From Lewinellaceae bacterium (GTDB taxonomy: Bacteria; Bacteroidota; Bacteroidia; Chitinophagales; Saprospiraceae): 64,000 nucleotides of DNA. The first letter of the stretch is position 1. Each line of letters opens with the position of its first letter. Of this stretch, positions 40,905-50,723 are shown piece after piece. The DNA lies in contig JACJYD010000001.1 of NCBI GenBank assembly GCA_020636275.1, forward strand, positions 620,001 to 684,000, read 5' to 3'. Below the pieces are notes generated by a model, which saw only the letters and a list, made by a program, of their open reading frames with translations, made no database searches and had not been told where the DNA came from. A program made the translations under genes and the position numbers.

Positions 40905-42332
40905 CTAGGAGGGTGTTCGTGCGTTGAATCCTTGGATCCACCAACCATCATTAATGTGCAGGTGTTGTTGCGCCCGCGTCAGGGCGGTGTAGTACCACCG
41001 GTAGAGGTTTGGCCGGGGCATGCCGTATATCGATTTATGGATATTGAGGTATACATGCGGCCACTCTCCCCCCTGGGCTTTGTGGCAGGTCATGGCATAG
41101 CCGAATTTGGCCCGAAGGGCGTTGAGGTAGGGATCTGAGCGCATAAATTGCCGGTAGAGATCCGTTTTTCGTTGAATGCCCATTTCCCTCATTCGATAGT
41201 GAAAATCGATGAGCAATCGTTGGGTTTCCTCCGGCGTAAGCCCCGGGTTTTTGTTATAGAGGAGGTCCTGGATCAGCAGGGTTTCATAGACTTCGTCGTT
41301 GTGCAGGGCTCTAACCTGTACTTTGAGGAAGGAAAGTCCGGCTTTATGTCCCGCGGGTTCTGCTTTTTCCAGGATGATCTGGTCACCGTTGGCCAGTTCG
41401 ACGTCGTAGCTGTTTTGCACTACGAGCAGCAATTCCTGTGGTTGGAGTTGGGTATTGGGAAAAAGTTGTTTCCGGATCTCCTGGTTCAGATTATTAATCT
41501 GCCAGTTAGAAAATCCGATCATAATGGCTTCGCCGTACTGATGTCCCCGAATGCGGGATACATAATCGTTGACCAGTTTGAACTCGTTGGGAACGAGGGA
41601 AGCCTGGGCTTCTTTCGGCTGGATGACCTTGGGGTACTGTTCGTACTGTTCGTGCCGCACCGATTCGCGGAATGGAGAAGCCAGGTGGAGGATCTCGCTA
41701 TGAGCCCGTTGGCGCATGATTTCGGTCAGTTCCGTTTCCCGGGCCTTTACGCCCAGAATTTTGTTCAGAAATCCGGCATTGAGAGCGGAAGAGAAAGGGT
41801 TTTCGGCGATAGGCGGCAACTGGCAGGGATCGCCCACGAAGACGACCTTACGCCCGTCGGCATATTCAAACAGATCGTGCAGCAGGCGGCCCGAGCCAAA
41901 CCGGGCGGTATGGCTTTCGCGAGCGGGTTCGTGGGAGATCATGGAAGCCTCGTCGATGATGTAAACCATATCCTTGGGATCGATATCGCTGGGCCGGAGG
42001 TCAAAATTAAGTTGAAGTTGACCTCCGGTTTGGAGGGTAGACGACTGGTCCTGCTCCGGTTCGCCGCTTATGTCATCAAAAGCGAAGATGCAGCTATGCA
42101 CAGTAATGGCCGGGTGCCCTGTTCGATTTTGGAGCACTTTAGCGGCACGGCCAGTGGTGGCCAGAAGTTGGGTGTGCCGGCGTTCTTTTTTGAGCCAATC
42201 GGCCAATAGTCCGACCAGTGTTGTTTTTCCCGTTCCCGCATACCCTTTCAGGACGAAGACCTGGTGGATGCTATCCTCCAGGAACTTTTGCAGCTGATCG
42301 AAAGCCTGTTGTTGGTGAGGTGTAAGTTGCAT
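40905..42332 (-). CDS. RecD/Dda-like superfamily 1 DNA helicase
   Basis: 475 residues from ATG 42332 (MQLTPHQQQAFDQLQKFL). The longer start at 42386 overlaps the lipoprotein gene. Motif I is VFVLKGYAGTGKTTLVGLLA, motif Ia LLATTGRAAKVLQ, motif II VYIIDEASMIS, motif III KVVFVGDPCQLPPI. The C-terminal UvrD_C_2-type motif is KFGYAMTCHKAQGGEWPHVY with YRWYYTALTRAQQHLHI. It belongs to the 5'-3' SF1B type. It is the first gene of the strand run leading to cas1, followed closely by the OB-fold protein. It could supply DNA unwinding for spacer capture or be an unrelated repair gene. Confidence 0.85.
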   Translation of the reverse strand: MQLTPHQQQAFDQLQKFLEDSIHQVFVLKGYAGTGKTTLVGLLADWLKKERRHTQLLATTGRAAKVLQNRTGHPAITVHSCIFAFDDISGEPEQDQSSTLQTGGQLQLNFDLRPSDIDPKDMVYIIDEASMISHEPARESHTARFGSGRLLHDLFEYADGRKVVFVGDPCQLPPIAENPFSSALNAGFLNKILGVKARETELTEIMRQRAHSEILHLASPFRESVRHEQYEQYPKVIQPKEAQASLVPNEFKLVNDYVSRIRGHQYGEAIMIGFSNWQINNLNQEIRKQLFPNTQLQPQELLLVVQNSYDVELANGDQIILEKAEPAGHKAGLSFLKVQVRALHNDEVYETLLIQDLLYNKNPGLTPEETQRLLIDFHYRMREMGIQRKTDLYRQFMRSDPYLNALRAKFGYAMTCHKAQGGEWPHVYLNIHKSIYGMPRPNLYRWYYTALTRAQQHLHINDGWWIQGFNARTPS

Positions 42333-42351
42333 GGTGTTTCCCAAAAAAGGT

Positions 42352-42669
42352 TTATGGGAAAACCCACTCAATCTCCTGACAGCCAAAAACGTTGAGCGTT
42401 TGATTTACGATGGTGGGGTACAAAATATAGCCACTCACCTGTTCGACTCTGGCCGCATGTTGTCCTTCCAAAAGATCCAGTTCCCTGAATGAATTGCCAG
42501 GCATTTGTATTTCAAAACTGCCATCGATAAATAAATTGTAGGGGTTGGAGGAAGTATTGGTGAACCGGACCTTACCGGTTAGGCACTCCTCTTCTTTTTG
42601 ACAAGCAGTAGTGAGGAGGGCGGTCAAAATGAAAAACGAGAGAAAAAGGATCTTACTGTGCTTTTTCAT
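42352..42669 (-). CDS. Small lipoprotein, unknown function
   Basis: 105 residues with a lipoprotein signal (LFLSFFILTALLTTACQKEE, lipobox LLTTAC, Cys23). The mature part is about 80 residues of beta-rich sequence (GKVRFTNTSSNPYNLFIDGS, FRELDLLEGQHAARVEQVSG), resembling small PEGA-like or carrier beta-sandwiches. The last cysteine (VFGCQEIEW) may pair with one in EEECLTG. It lies 19 nt upstream of the helicase start, between the end of array 2 and the helicase gene. It is unlikely to be part of the CRISPR machinery. Confidence 0.7.
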   Translation of the reverse strand: MKKHSKILFLSFFILTALLTTACQKEEECLTGKVRFTNTSSNPYNLFIDGSFEIQMPGNSFRELDLLEGQHAARVEQVSGYILYPTIVNQTLNVFGCQEIEWVFP

Positions 42670-42728
42670 GATACAAAAAATAGTGGTTTAGATGATAATG
42701 ATTTTGTTTCCCTTATGGAGATTCCGGG

Positions 42729-45700
42729 GCACTTGTGTTATTTACCCCGGACCTAACGCACTGACGGTTTCGCTGCAGTATTGCAGCAAACCCGGATTCA
42801 CCAAGTCTTAATCCTACTTAACCTGGACCTACCGCTCTGACGACTAAAAAACAGAAATAATGGCAACTAAAAAACGCCGTCTTAATCCTACTTAACCTGG
42901 ACCTACCGCTCTGACATGGCACGTACTTTTGGTTGCCGGGAGGGTATGTCGAGTCTTAATCCTACTTAACCTGGACCTACCGCTCTGACCGTTAAGATAC
43001 AGTCGGGCTGCGCATGACTATAAAGTCTTAATCCTACTTAACCTGGACCTACCGCTCTGACCTACAGGTGAGAAGGCCTGTATGGAAGGAAGGAAGGCGT
43101 CTTAATCCTACTTAACCTGGACCTACCGCTCTGACATCGCATAACATGGCGAAAACGATTCGTTTTAAAGGGTCTTAATCCTACTTAACCTGGACCTACC
43201 GCTCTGACGCCCAACGGTACTCATCTGTTCGTTTTGACCCTGGACAAGTCTTAATCCTACTTAACCTGGACTACCGCTCTGACCACGCCCATAAAGCGTA
43301 TGACGAAGAGGGAAACCTGGTCTTAATCCTACTTAACCTGGACCTACCGCTCTGACTCCCTGACAAGCCCCGCACCCGACACCGCCATCGTTGAGTCTTA
43401 ATCCTACTTAACCTGGACCTACCGCTCTGACGGGTTACCATCATCCTACTGGTGGACGCTGCTCAGGCGTCTTAATCCTACTTAACCTGGACCTACCGCT
43501 CTGACTCCCTGACAAGCCCCGCACCCGACACCGCCATCGTTGAGTCTTAATCCTACTTAACCTGGACCTACCGCTCTGACGGGTTACCATCATCCTACTG
43601 GTGGACGCTGCTCAGGCGTCTTAATCCTACTTAACCTGGACCTACCGCTCTGACAAAAGACTTGGAAGCGGAACGGCCGACGAAAAAAGGGTCTTAATCC
43701 TACTTAACCTGGACCTACCGCTCTGACCAATAAAGGAGAAAATACAGGTTATTTGGGCTAAGTCTTAATCCTACTTAACCTGGACCTACCGCTCTGACCG
43801 CTGCTCGTCGCCGCCGAATCCCAAATCTTCGCCAGCAGTCTTAATCCTACTTAACCTGGACCTACCGCTCTGACAGCCCGTGAAGATGCAAGGCCGTATC
43901 CTCACCGGTCTTAATCCTACTTAACCTGGACCTACCGCTCTGACGCATCCTTTACGGAAAGGGTGCCACCGCTATTTGGGCAGAGTCTTAATCCTACTTA
44001 ACCTGGACCTACCGCTCTGACCGGCAATGCCAATGACCCGGTGATGTAATCGCCAGGGGTCTTAATCCTACTTAACCTGGACCTACCGCTCTGACAAGCA
44101 GGTTGGGACACCATAATCATTCACCACATAGCAGGTCTTAATCCTACTTAACCTGGACCTACCGCTCTGACTGGCAAGAAAGGTGTCGTAATCGTGGAAA
44201 CCGAAGTAAGTCTTAATCCTACTTAACCTGGACCTACCGCTCTGACGAGCATGGCGTAAGACCAATGCGAGTATTGCTGTAAGGTCTTAATCCTACTTAA
44301 CCTGGACCTACCGCTCTGACAATTATTTAAAGGAGCAAAAGAAGAAAAAAATGGAGTCTTAATCCTACTTAACCTGGACCTACCGCTCTGACGCATCCTT
44401 TACGGAAAGGGTGCCACCGCTATTTGGGCAGAGTCTTAATCCTACTTAACCTGGACCTACCGCTCTGACATTCTCGGAATTCCTGCTGGAAAAAAAGTTT
44501 GGGAAAGTCTTAATCCTACTTAACCTGGACCTACCGCTCTGACCGTAACCCCGAATAGTGGTAACGACGAGTTCGACGCCTAGTCTTAATCCTACTTAAC
44601 CTGGACCTACCGCTCTGACGGTGGATTTTGACACGATCCAGGGTGCCAAGGGGTCTTAATCCTACTTAACCTGGACCTACCGCTCTGACGATTCGTACGA
44701 TGTGCGTATTGCCGTGGCTATGGCCAAGTCTTAATCCTACTTAACCTGGACCTACCGCTCTGACGACAACATGCTCCAGGCTCAAGATCCACGTGACCCG
44801 TCTTAATCCTACTTAACCTGGACCTACCGCTCTGACACGTAATGACCAGGTTCCACCTGGCAAAAGGAACCGATGTCTTAATCCTACTTAACCTGGACCT
44901 ACCGCTCTGACCCTTATCAAAAAGAGAAAGAGGCTATGGCTGGTAAGTCTTAATCCTACTTAACCTGGACCTACCGCTCTGACAAACGCACAAATCTACA
45001 TGATTAGCAAGAATCAAGACGTCTTAATCCTACTTAACCTGGACCTACCGCTCTGACAATGGCGTGGATCTCGCCACCCATTTGACTTCCGCAGGGGTCT
45101 TAATCCTACTTAACCTGGACCTACCGCTCTGACTTTTCGAACCTCAACCCGGACAAGGTAACGGAAGTTACGTCTTAATCCTACTTAATCTGGACCTACC
45201 GCTCTGACATGAAATATTATGAAGCGAACAAACAGTTGTTTAGGTGTCTTAATCCTACTTAACCTGGACCTACCGCTCTGACCGATTAACTACTACCCGC
45301 AGAGCGGGTACGTTCTTAAGTCTTAATCCTACTTAACCTGGACCTACCGCTCTGACAAAGAGTATTTGGTTGCTGCAAACCAGTTCCTACAAAGTCTTAA
45401 TCCTACTTAACCTGGACCTACCGCTCTGACTGCTCATCGACTGCAGCAAGACCCGTAAACGCGGGTCGTCTTAATCCTACTTAACCTGGACCTACCGCTC
45501 TGACACGTCCAATTCTGGAATATTGCATATCTCTGAAGCAGCGTCTTAATCCTACTTAACCTGGACCTACCGCTCTGACAAGTAAGAGTTGATTTTACAG
45601 GCACAGAATATCAGGAGTCTTAATCCTACTTAACCTGGACCTACCGCTCTGACGCTATCTGCACATCCGTACCGAATACGGTAACAGGTCTTAATCCTAC

Positions 45701-47431
45701 TTAACCTGGACCTACCGCTCTGACTATTGAGATCATTCCCACTGCATTCCGTTCCACGCAGTCTTAATCCTACTTAACCTGGACCTACCGCTCTGACTTA
45801 TTTGTACTGAAGACGACAAGAGACACGCTATATGGGTCTTAATCCTACTTAACCTGGACCTACCGCTCTGACAGGGGTGATTATATCTATCAGCTTGAGT
45901 GCTATTAGTCTTAATCCTACTTAACCTGGACCTACCGCTCTGACCGACAAAAAGAATTATAACCTCATTCTGGCTGATAAAGGTCTTAATCCTACTTAAC
46001 CTGGACCTACCGCTCTGACTTAGCGCTAATCCACCGAAAGGTGACAAAAAGAATTGTCTTAATCCTACTTAACCTGGACCTACCGCTCTGACATCTATTA
46101 CCTCTTCTTCTTCAGGCCAGGACCGTAAGATGTCTTAATCCTACTTAACCTGGACCTACCGCTCTGACCCTAAAGAGTATGGAGCATAGGAGATATTTAT
46201 TTCCCGTCTTAATCCTACTTAACCTGGACCTACCGCTCTGACTACGTGCTCGTTCGTGGCAACAAGCAACTCACGTTGCGTCTTAATCCTACTTAACCTG
46301 GACCTACCGCTCTGACGTTTCTTTTACGGGTACAACCCTTTTATCAATAATAGTCTTAATCCTACTTAACCTGGACCTACCGCTCTGACGAAGAGGCTGA
46401 AGAGGCCTTAAAATTGAGAGAACATCGGTCTTAATCCTACTTAACCTGGACCTACCGCTCTGACCCGGGCTGGGTATCGTGGTAAATTTAGGGAGCCAGC
46501 CGTCTTAATCCTACTTAACCTGGACCTACCGCTCTGACGTCGTTAATGTTATCCAAAACCGAATGGAAAGGAAACGTCTTAATCCTACTTAACCTGGACC
46601 TACCGCTCTGACGTCGTTAATGTTATCCAAAACCGAATGGAAAGGAAACGTCTTAATCCTACTTAACCTGGACCTACCGCTCTGACATGGAAGATGTAGG
46701 AGAGAAAAGATTCCGGATTCCACCGTCTTAATCCTACTTAACCTGGACCTACCGCTCTGACCGTATGTTTGCATAACCAAAGAAAATGGCCGGCCCCGTC
46801 TTAATCCTACTTAACCTGGACCTACCGCTCTGACGAAAATGAAACAAGATGGAACAGAGGCAGCAGCGATCTGTCTTAATCCTACTTAACCTGGACCTAC
46901 CGCTCTGACCAACTCACGTTGCAATATTGCACGAAGCCAGGGTTCACGGTCTTAATCCTACTTAACCTGGACCTACCGCTCTGACCTTCTGCTCACCGCC
47001 GCCAACGGCATCGGTGGGAAAGGTCTTAATCCTACTTAACCTGGACCTACCGCTCTGACCCTCTTAACAAAGAAGAAATGAAGCTATTAAGGACGAGTCT
47101 TAATCCTACTTAACCTGGACCTACCGCTCTGACCTTCGTGTAAAATATAAAGAAGAAAGAGGCCACACAGGTCTTAATCCTACTTAACCTGGACCTACCG
47201 CTCTGACTCTTTTACAGAGCTGTCTCCGGAGGAAAAGAGGATTGTCTTAATCCTACTTAACCTGGACCTACCGCTCTGACAGAATTTATCCAACAGCAGT
47301 ATGACAGAGAGATTTCTGTCTTAATCCTACTTAACCTGGACCTACCGCTCTGACAAAGAATGGGAGACAGGTGGCGTTGGATTATTTGCGGCAGGTCTTA
47401 ATCCTACTTAACCTGGACCTACCGCTCTGAC
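42729..47431 (-). CRISPR. CRISPR array 2
   Basis: 63 repeats of 37 nt plus a strongly degenerate terminal one at 42729-42765. The first intact repeat is 42805-42841 and the last is 47395-47431. The plus-strand repeat starts GTCTTAATCCTACTTAACCT and ends CTACCGCTCTGAC. It differs from the array 1 repeat mainly at two places (ACGC/AACC and ACCA/ACCG). One repeat (43248-43283) lacks one C and one (45172) has C-to-T. The leader is on the right, so crRNAs come from the minus strand with tag ATTAAGAC. Spacers are 36-40 nt. Duplications: 43357-43505 equals 43506-43654 (two units); 46539-46575 equals 46613-46649; 43945-43984 equals 44393-44432. Confidence 0.97.
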
Positions 47432-47535
47432 AGCTATTTCCATAAGGAGTTAACTGACAGACGTTTGTATTCGTAAATGTAATGAAAAATGTGCAAAATT
47501 GCAGGGGTTTTTACTCGATTATTGTACTTTTTGGT
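47432..47535 (-). promoter_or_regulatory. Leader of CRISPR array 2
   Basis: A 104-nt AT-rich stretch between the first repeat and the stop codon of the CARF-HEPN gene. It contains TTCGTAAATGTA starting 39 nt from the repeat (47470) and a palindrome TGCAA-AA-TTGCA at 47492-47503, at exactly the same distances as in leader 1. The array lies directly downstream of the cmr operon on the same strand. Confidence 0.75.
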
Positions 47536-49278
47536 TCAATATTCCCGAAATTGAATGAACTGAAACTGGACGATCTTCTTTCCATTCTCTTCTGTTACGA
47601 TGCGTTCGGTCGTGCTTGCGATGCAGGGGATACCGGCTTCTTTCAGTAAATGGACGAGGTTGAAGGTAAAGGTCATTTCCCCCATAATATGAACGGCGGC
47701 AGGTCGATGATTGACAATCTGCACGAAATATTTATCAATCAATTCCCGGAGTTGTTTTCCATCTGATTTTGGGTCGACGGCGGGGAATGAAAGGTCTTCC
47801 ACAGCTCCGTACAGATTATGGGCCGCGGTTAATTGGTCCGGCATCCAGTTAGCGCTTGGATGATTGGACAGATTTAGTAATCCCGTTCCCTGCCGGTAAT
47901 AGCGCCCGTAATTCTCTTTCAGTTTTTTTTGAAAAAGTAGATAGTAGCGGTTTAATAGTTCGGCGAACTTATTCGCCTGGGTATTGGCCGTATACCCGCT
48001 ATGGTTGATGTCATTCCGGATGTTGCCCAAACTACTAAAATCCGTTGCCATTTCGCGGACAACAGCAAACTGGGTTAATCTTCGGGCGATGATCAGGGAT
48101 TTTTTGAGGCCGGCGCCCCACTCTTCTTCCTGTAATTTCCTGTAAACAACATTCAACACTCCGCTTAGTAAGTTTCGGGGCGTTGTTTTATCCCATTTAA
48201 AAAAGCCGGGTTCTGCGATTTTTCTTTCTTCAAAATAATCGCAAAGCCAGGTCAGAAAGCCTTCCTGGAGTTGAGTAATGCCCTGTTGCCAGAGCTGGTG
48301 TTTTCTGCACCAGTTTACCTGTTCGAGCCATCGCAAAGGGTCGTCATCATGGAAAGGCGCTAGCTTTTCCCCGACCACTTCAATGATGGCGTTGAGGGGC
48401 TTCAGCAGGTTTTCCCGGGCTGAGAATTTCGAGAGCTCGGCGTTCAGATCGTCGAATGAAAACTGGTGGAGTTCTCTACCCCGGTTAGCATTGATCAAAG
48501 CAGCCAACCGTTGCATTTTTCTATTGATTTGCCGAAGGTTTTTCGAGGCCGGGTCTATGGTACCTGTAGCGACCTTGTCCAAACCACTGGAAGTTAGTAC
48601 ATTCCAACGCTGTGGATTTCCAAAATGCACAAAATCGTGAGCCGCTGCGGCCCAATCCTGCAATTCGGAAAAGCTGATCAGGTTAAGAATAGGGGCATTT
48701 CTTTGCTCCACAGGCAATTTTCGCACTTCGGCCGCCGGCCCCAGTTTTTCAAAAGCACCATAGAAGATGGCTTCGACCTCAATTTCGCGCAAAGCTTTGG
48801 CGTAACTGATCAGGACCATCCCGAGCATTGGGAGGGAGCGGAAAGCATGGGTAATATCAACGATGATCCGGTCTCCTTTTTTCAAACAGGAGAAGACTTC
48901 TTCGAAGATGGTCCAAATCTCTTCCGTAGAAAAGCCCTCAGGGATTCTTTTAGGCAAAACTTTTGCCTTCAGCAATCCTTGTTGTTTCATTTCCAGTACC
49001 CGCTGCCGAAGACCGATATTGGGGGCATTGTATTTCTTGTCCTTTGGGTTAAATTGGCCATTATTGAGCCAGTTGCATTTACGTGCAAGATCAGTAAGGA
49101 AAAAATAGCAACGATCCTGTTCAGACAAGTCCGCAGCCAGGATTTTGAGGAGGGCTTCCTGCACATATTGAACATTTCCGACCGTCTGATCCGGTTTACC
49201 TTCCGGGAAATAATTGCAGTGGATATAGTTGTTGGTGCCGAGGAAGGAGAGGAATATGGTGCGCTTCTTGTCAGCCAT
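47536..49278 (-). CDS. CARF-HEPN effector (TM1812/Csx-type) with extra C-terminal domain
   Basis: 580 residues from ATG 49278 (MADKKRTIFLSFLGTNNYIHC). The N-terminal Rossmann-like CARF (about 1-200) has the SFLGTNNY loop and the family signature VDITHAFRSLPMLG (139-152), which bind cyclic oligoadenylate in this class. The middle region (about 290-465) is helical and holds the HEPN RNase motif R-x4-H (RNDINH, about 421-426). The last about 80 residues form an additional alpha/beta domain (PAAVHIMGEMTFTFNLVHLL, then CIASTTERI ... FQFIQFREY) that I cannot assign. Csx1-like enzymes are RNases activated by cA4. The gene starts 5 nt after cmr6 and is the last gene of the operon, next to the array 2 leader. 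Confidence 0.87.
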   Translation of the reverse strand: MADKKRTIFLSFLGTNNYIHCNYFPEGKPDQTVGNVQYVQEALLKILAADLSEQDRCYFFLTDLARKCNWLNNGQFNPKDKKYNAPNIGLRQRVLEMKQQGLLKAKVLPKRIPEGFSTEEIWTIFEEVFSCLKKGDRIIVDITHAFRSLPMLGMVLISYAKALREIEVEAIFYGAFEKLGPAAEVRKLPVEQRNAPILNLISFSELQDWAAAAHDFVHFGNPQRWNVLTSSGLDKVATGTIDPASKNLRQINRKMQRLAALINANRGRELHQFSFDDLNAELSKFSARENLLKPLNAIIEVVGEKLAPFHDDDPLRWLEQVNWCRKHQLWQQGITQLQEGFLTWLCDYFEERKIAEPGFFKWDKTTPRNLLSGVLNVVYRKLQEEEWGAGLKKSLIIARRLTQFAVVREMATDFSSLGNIRNDINHSGYTANTQANKFAELLNRYYLLFQKKLKENYGRYYRQGTGLLNLSNHPSANWMPDQLTAAHNLYGAVEDLSFPAVDPKSDGKQLRELIDKYFVQIVNHRPAAVHIMGEMTFTFNLVHLLKEAGIPCIASTTERIVTEENGKKIVQFQFIQFREY

Positions 49279-49283
49279 AGGCA

Positions 49284-50708
49284 CTACTCGGGAGGATGTT
49301 GATGAAAGTACCCATAGCCTACGGCAGTTTTGGCGCCGATGCCGTGGGAGGTGAGGGCGGAGTGGAGCCAGTAATGTGCTACATCCAGGATAGTACTTTC
49401 TGCGCTTAACCCCTTGCGCCAATCACCGTCTTTTTTGCAGAGTGCTTCCATTCCATTTTTTAGCGTGCCATCAGTGATACCTGGATTTTCACGAGTTGCG
49501 AGAGCAAAGGAAAATTCTAAAGGTTGCCGATTGGCATCGCATTTGCTTATTGTTAAAAAATGTATAGGATTAGGACTGTCGTGATCCGCAGGTGGCTTGC
49601 CCTGTCCTCCATAGTATTTGGGATAATGTACATTCATTACATCAGTTTCAATAACCGGGGGACTTTGCGGGTAGGCATCAAAAAATATTACTTTTCCCCT
49701 GTGAGCCTTCTTTTCGGGCCCTTCTGTATCCGTTCCGAAAATGTAGGCGAATAAAACATTTTTCATCGCCGCTTTTTCAGCTTCTTTGCCTCTTTTTCCC
49801 TCTTCTTTTGATTGTTGGCCGGGCAAAAAGCAATTTATGATGATCCAGGAACGCACTAAACCTTTAATGGAGCTCCCTGGCAGATAAGGGATGCCGTAGA
49901 TGTGATGGAGCGTCATCGAGGTTTCAAATACTGAGGCGCCGCCTAATCCGGCAATGAGGCGATTGTCGATTGCCAAACGCTTTTTTTCAACTTCCAGGCC
50001 ACTTTCTTCCTGGGCTTTGAGCAAATGATTCTGTCGTTGGACAAGACTTTTTAAGGCTGCTTTGACAGACTGGGAAGCGAAGGAAAATTCAACTTCAAAT
50101 TTGCGGGTGATCTTGTTCTGTTTGTCACTTTTATCATCAAATGACGATCTAAAAAGGAAAGCATTTGCCTTGCCATTGGAAATATGGTTATATTCTGGAC
50201 TGCCTTTCTCGCCAATCTTTAGAAAGTGTACGGTTTTGTTCAGCAATAAGTTGAAATTATCAATAGCGATCTTTCTGTTGCTTCTCAAATCTTGAAGTTT
50301 TCTTGCCGTGTCATAAGGGAGACGAAGCGCATTGGAATTAAGATCGAATAAATTTTCACCTGCTATTTTTTTTCTTTCCGGGCAATTTGGAATTGCGGTC
50401 AATTCAGGTTCAGGAATATCAAATGCAAAATCTTCTATTTCTCGTTTTCTAAAATCTGATGGAGTTTTTTTGGATGAAACCCGAGGTTTTTGATTAGAAA
50501 AATCAGCATTGTTATAGATATCTCTATTATCCAACCTTACAATTAACTGACTTTTCTTTTTAAGATACCAACAAGAATGACCATTCTTTTCCTTGAATGC
50601 CTCTGGATTGGAAAATCCATCCAAGGGAATTTCTTCTCCGTCGGCTCGTTTTACCCAAACTCCCCATTTTCCATCACGCTGTTCAATGATTAAAGTACCT
50701 TCTTTCAT
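49284..50708 (-). CDS. cmr6: Cmr6, RAMP subunit with long N-terminal extension
   Basis: 474 residues. The RAMP core in the C-terminal half has the Cmr6 signatures GGASVFETSMTLHHIYGIPY (ligand loop), LPGSSIKGLVRSW (G-S-S-I-K-G), VIFFDAYPQ, DVMNVHYPKYY and the glycine-rich end GIGAKTAVGYGYF. The first about 150 residues are extra. They start with a beta-rich unit (MKEGTLIIEQRDGKWGVWVK ... SQLIVRLDNRD) followed by a charged linker. Cmr6 caps the Cmr complex near the crRNA 3' region together with Cmr1. The gene follows cmr5 after 15 nt and precedes the CARF-HEPN gene by 5 nt. Confidence 0.93.
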   Translation of the reverse strand: MKEGTLIIEQRDGKWGVWVKRADGEEIPLDGFSNPEAFKEKNGHSCWYLKKKSQLIVRLDNRDIYNNADFSNQKPRVSSKKTPSDFRKREIEDFAFDIPEPELTAIPNCPERKKIAGENLFDLNSNALRLPYDTARKLQDLRSNRKIAIDNFNLLLNKTVHFLKIGEKGSPEYNHISNGKANAFLFRSSFDDKSDKQNKITRKFEVEFSFASQSVKAALKSLVQRQNHLLKAQEESGLEVEKKRLAIDNRLIAGLGGASVFETSMTLHHIYGIPYLPGSSIKGLVRSWIIINCFLPGQQSKEEGKRGKEAEKAAMKNVLFAYIFGTDTEGPEKKAHRGKVIFFDAYPQSPPVIETDVMNVHYPKYYGGQGKPPADHDSPNPIHFLTISKCDANRQPLEFSFALATRENPGITDGTLKNGMEALCKKDGDWRKGLSAESTILDVAHYWLHSALTSHGIGAKTAVGYGYFHQHPPE

Positions 50709-50723
50709 AAATTTGGAGTTAAT

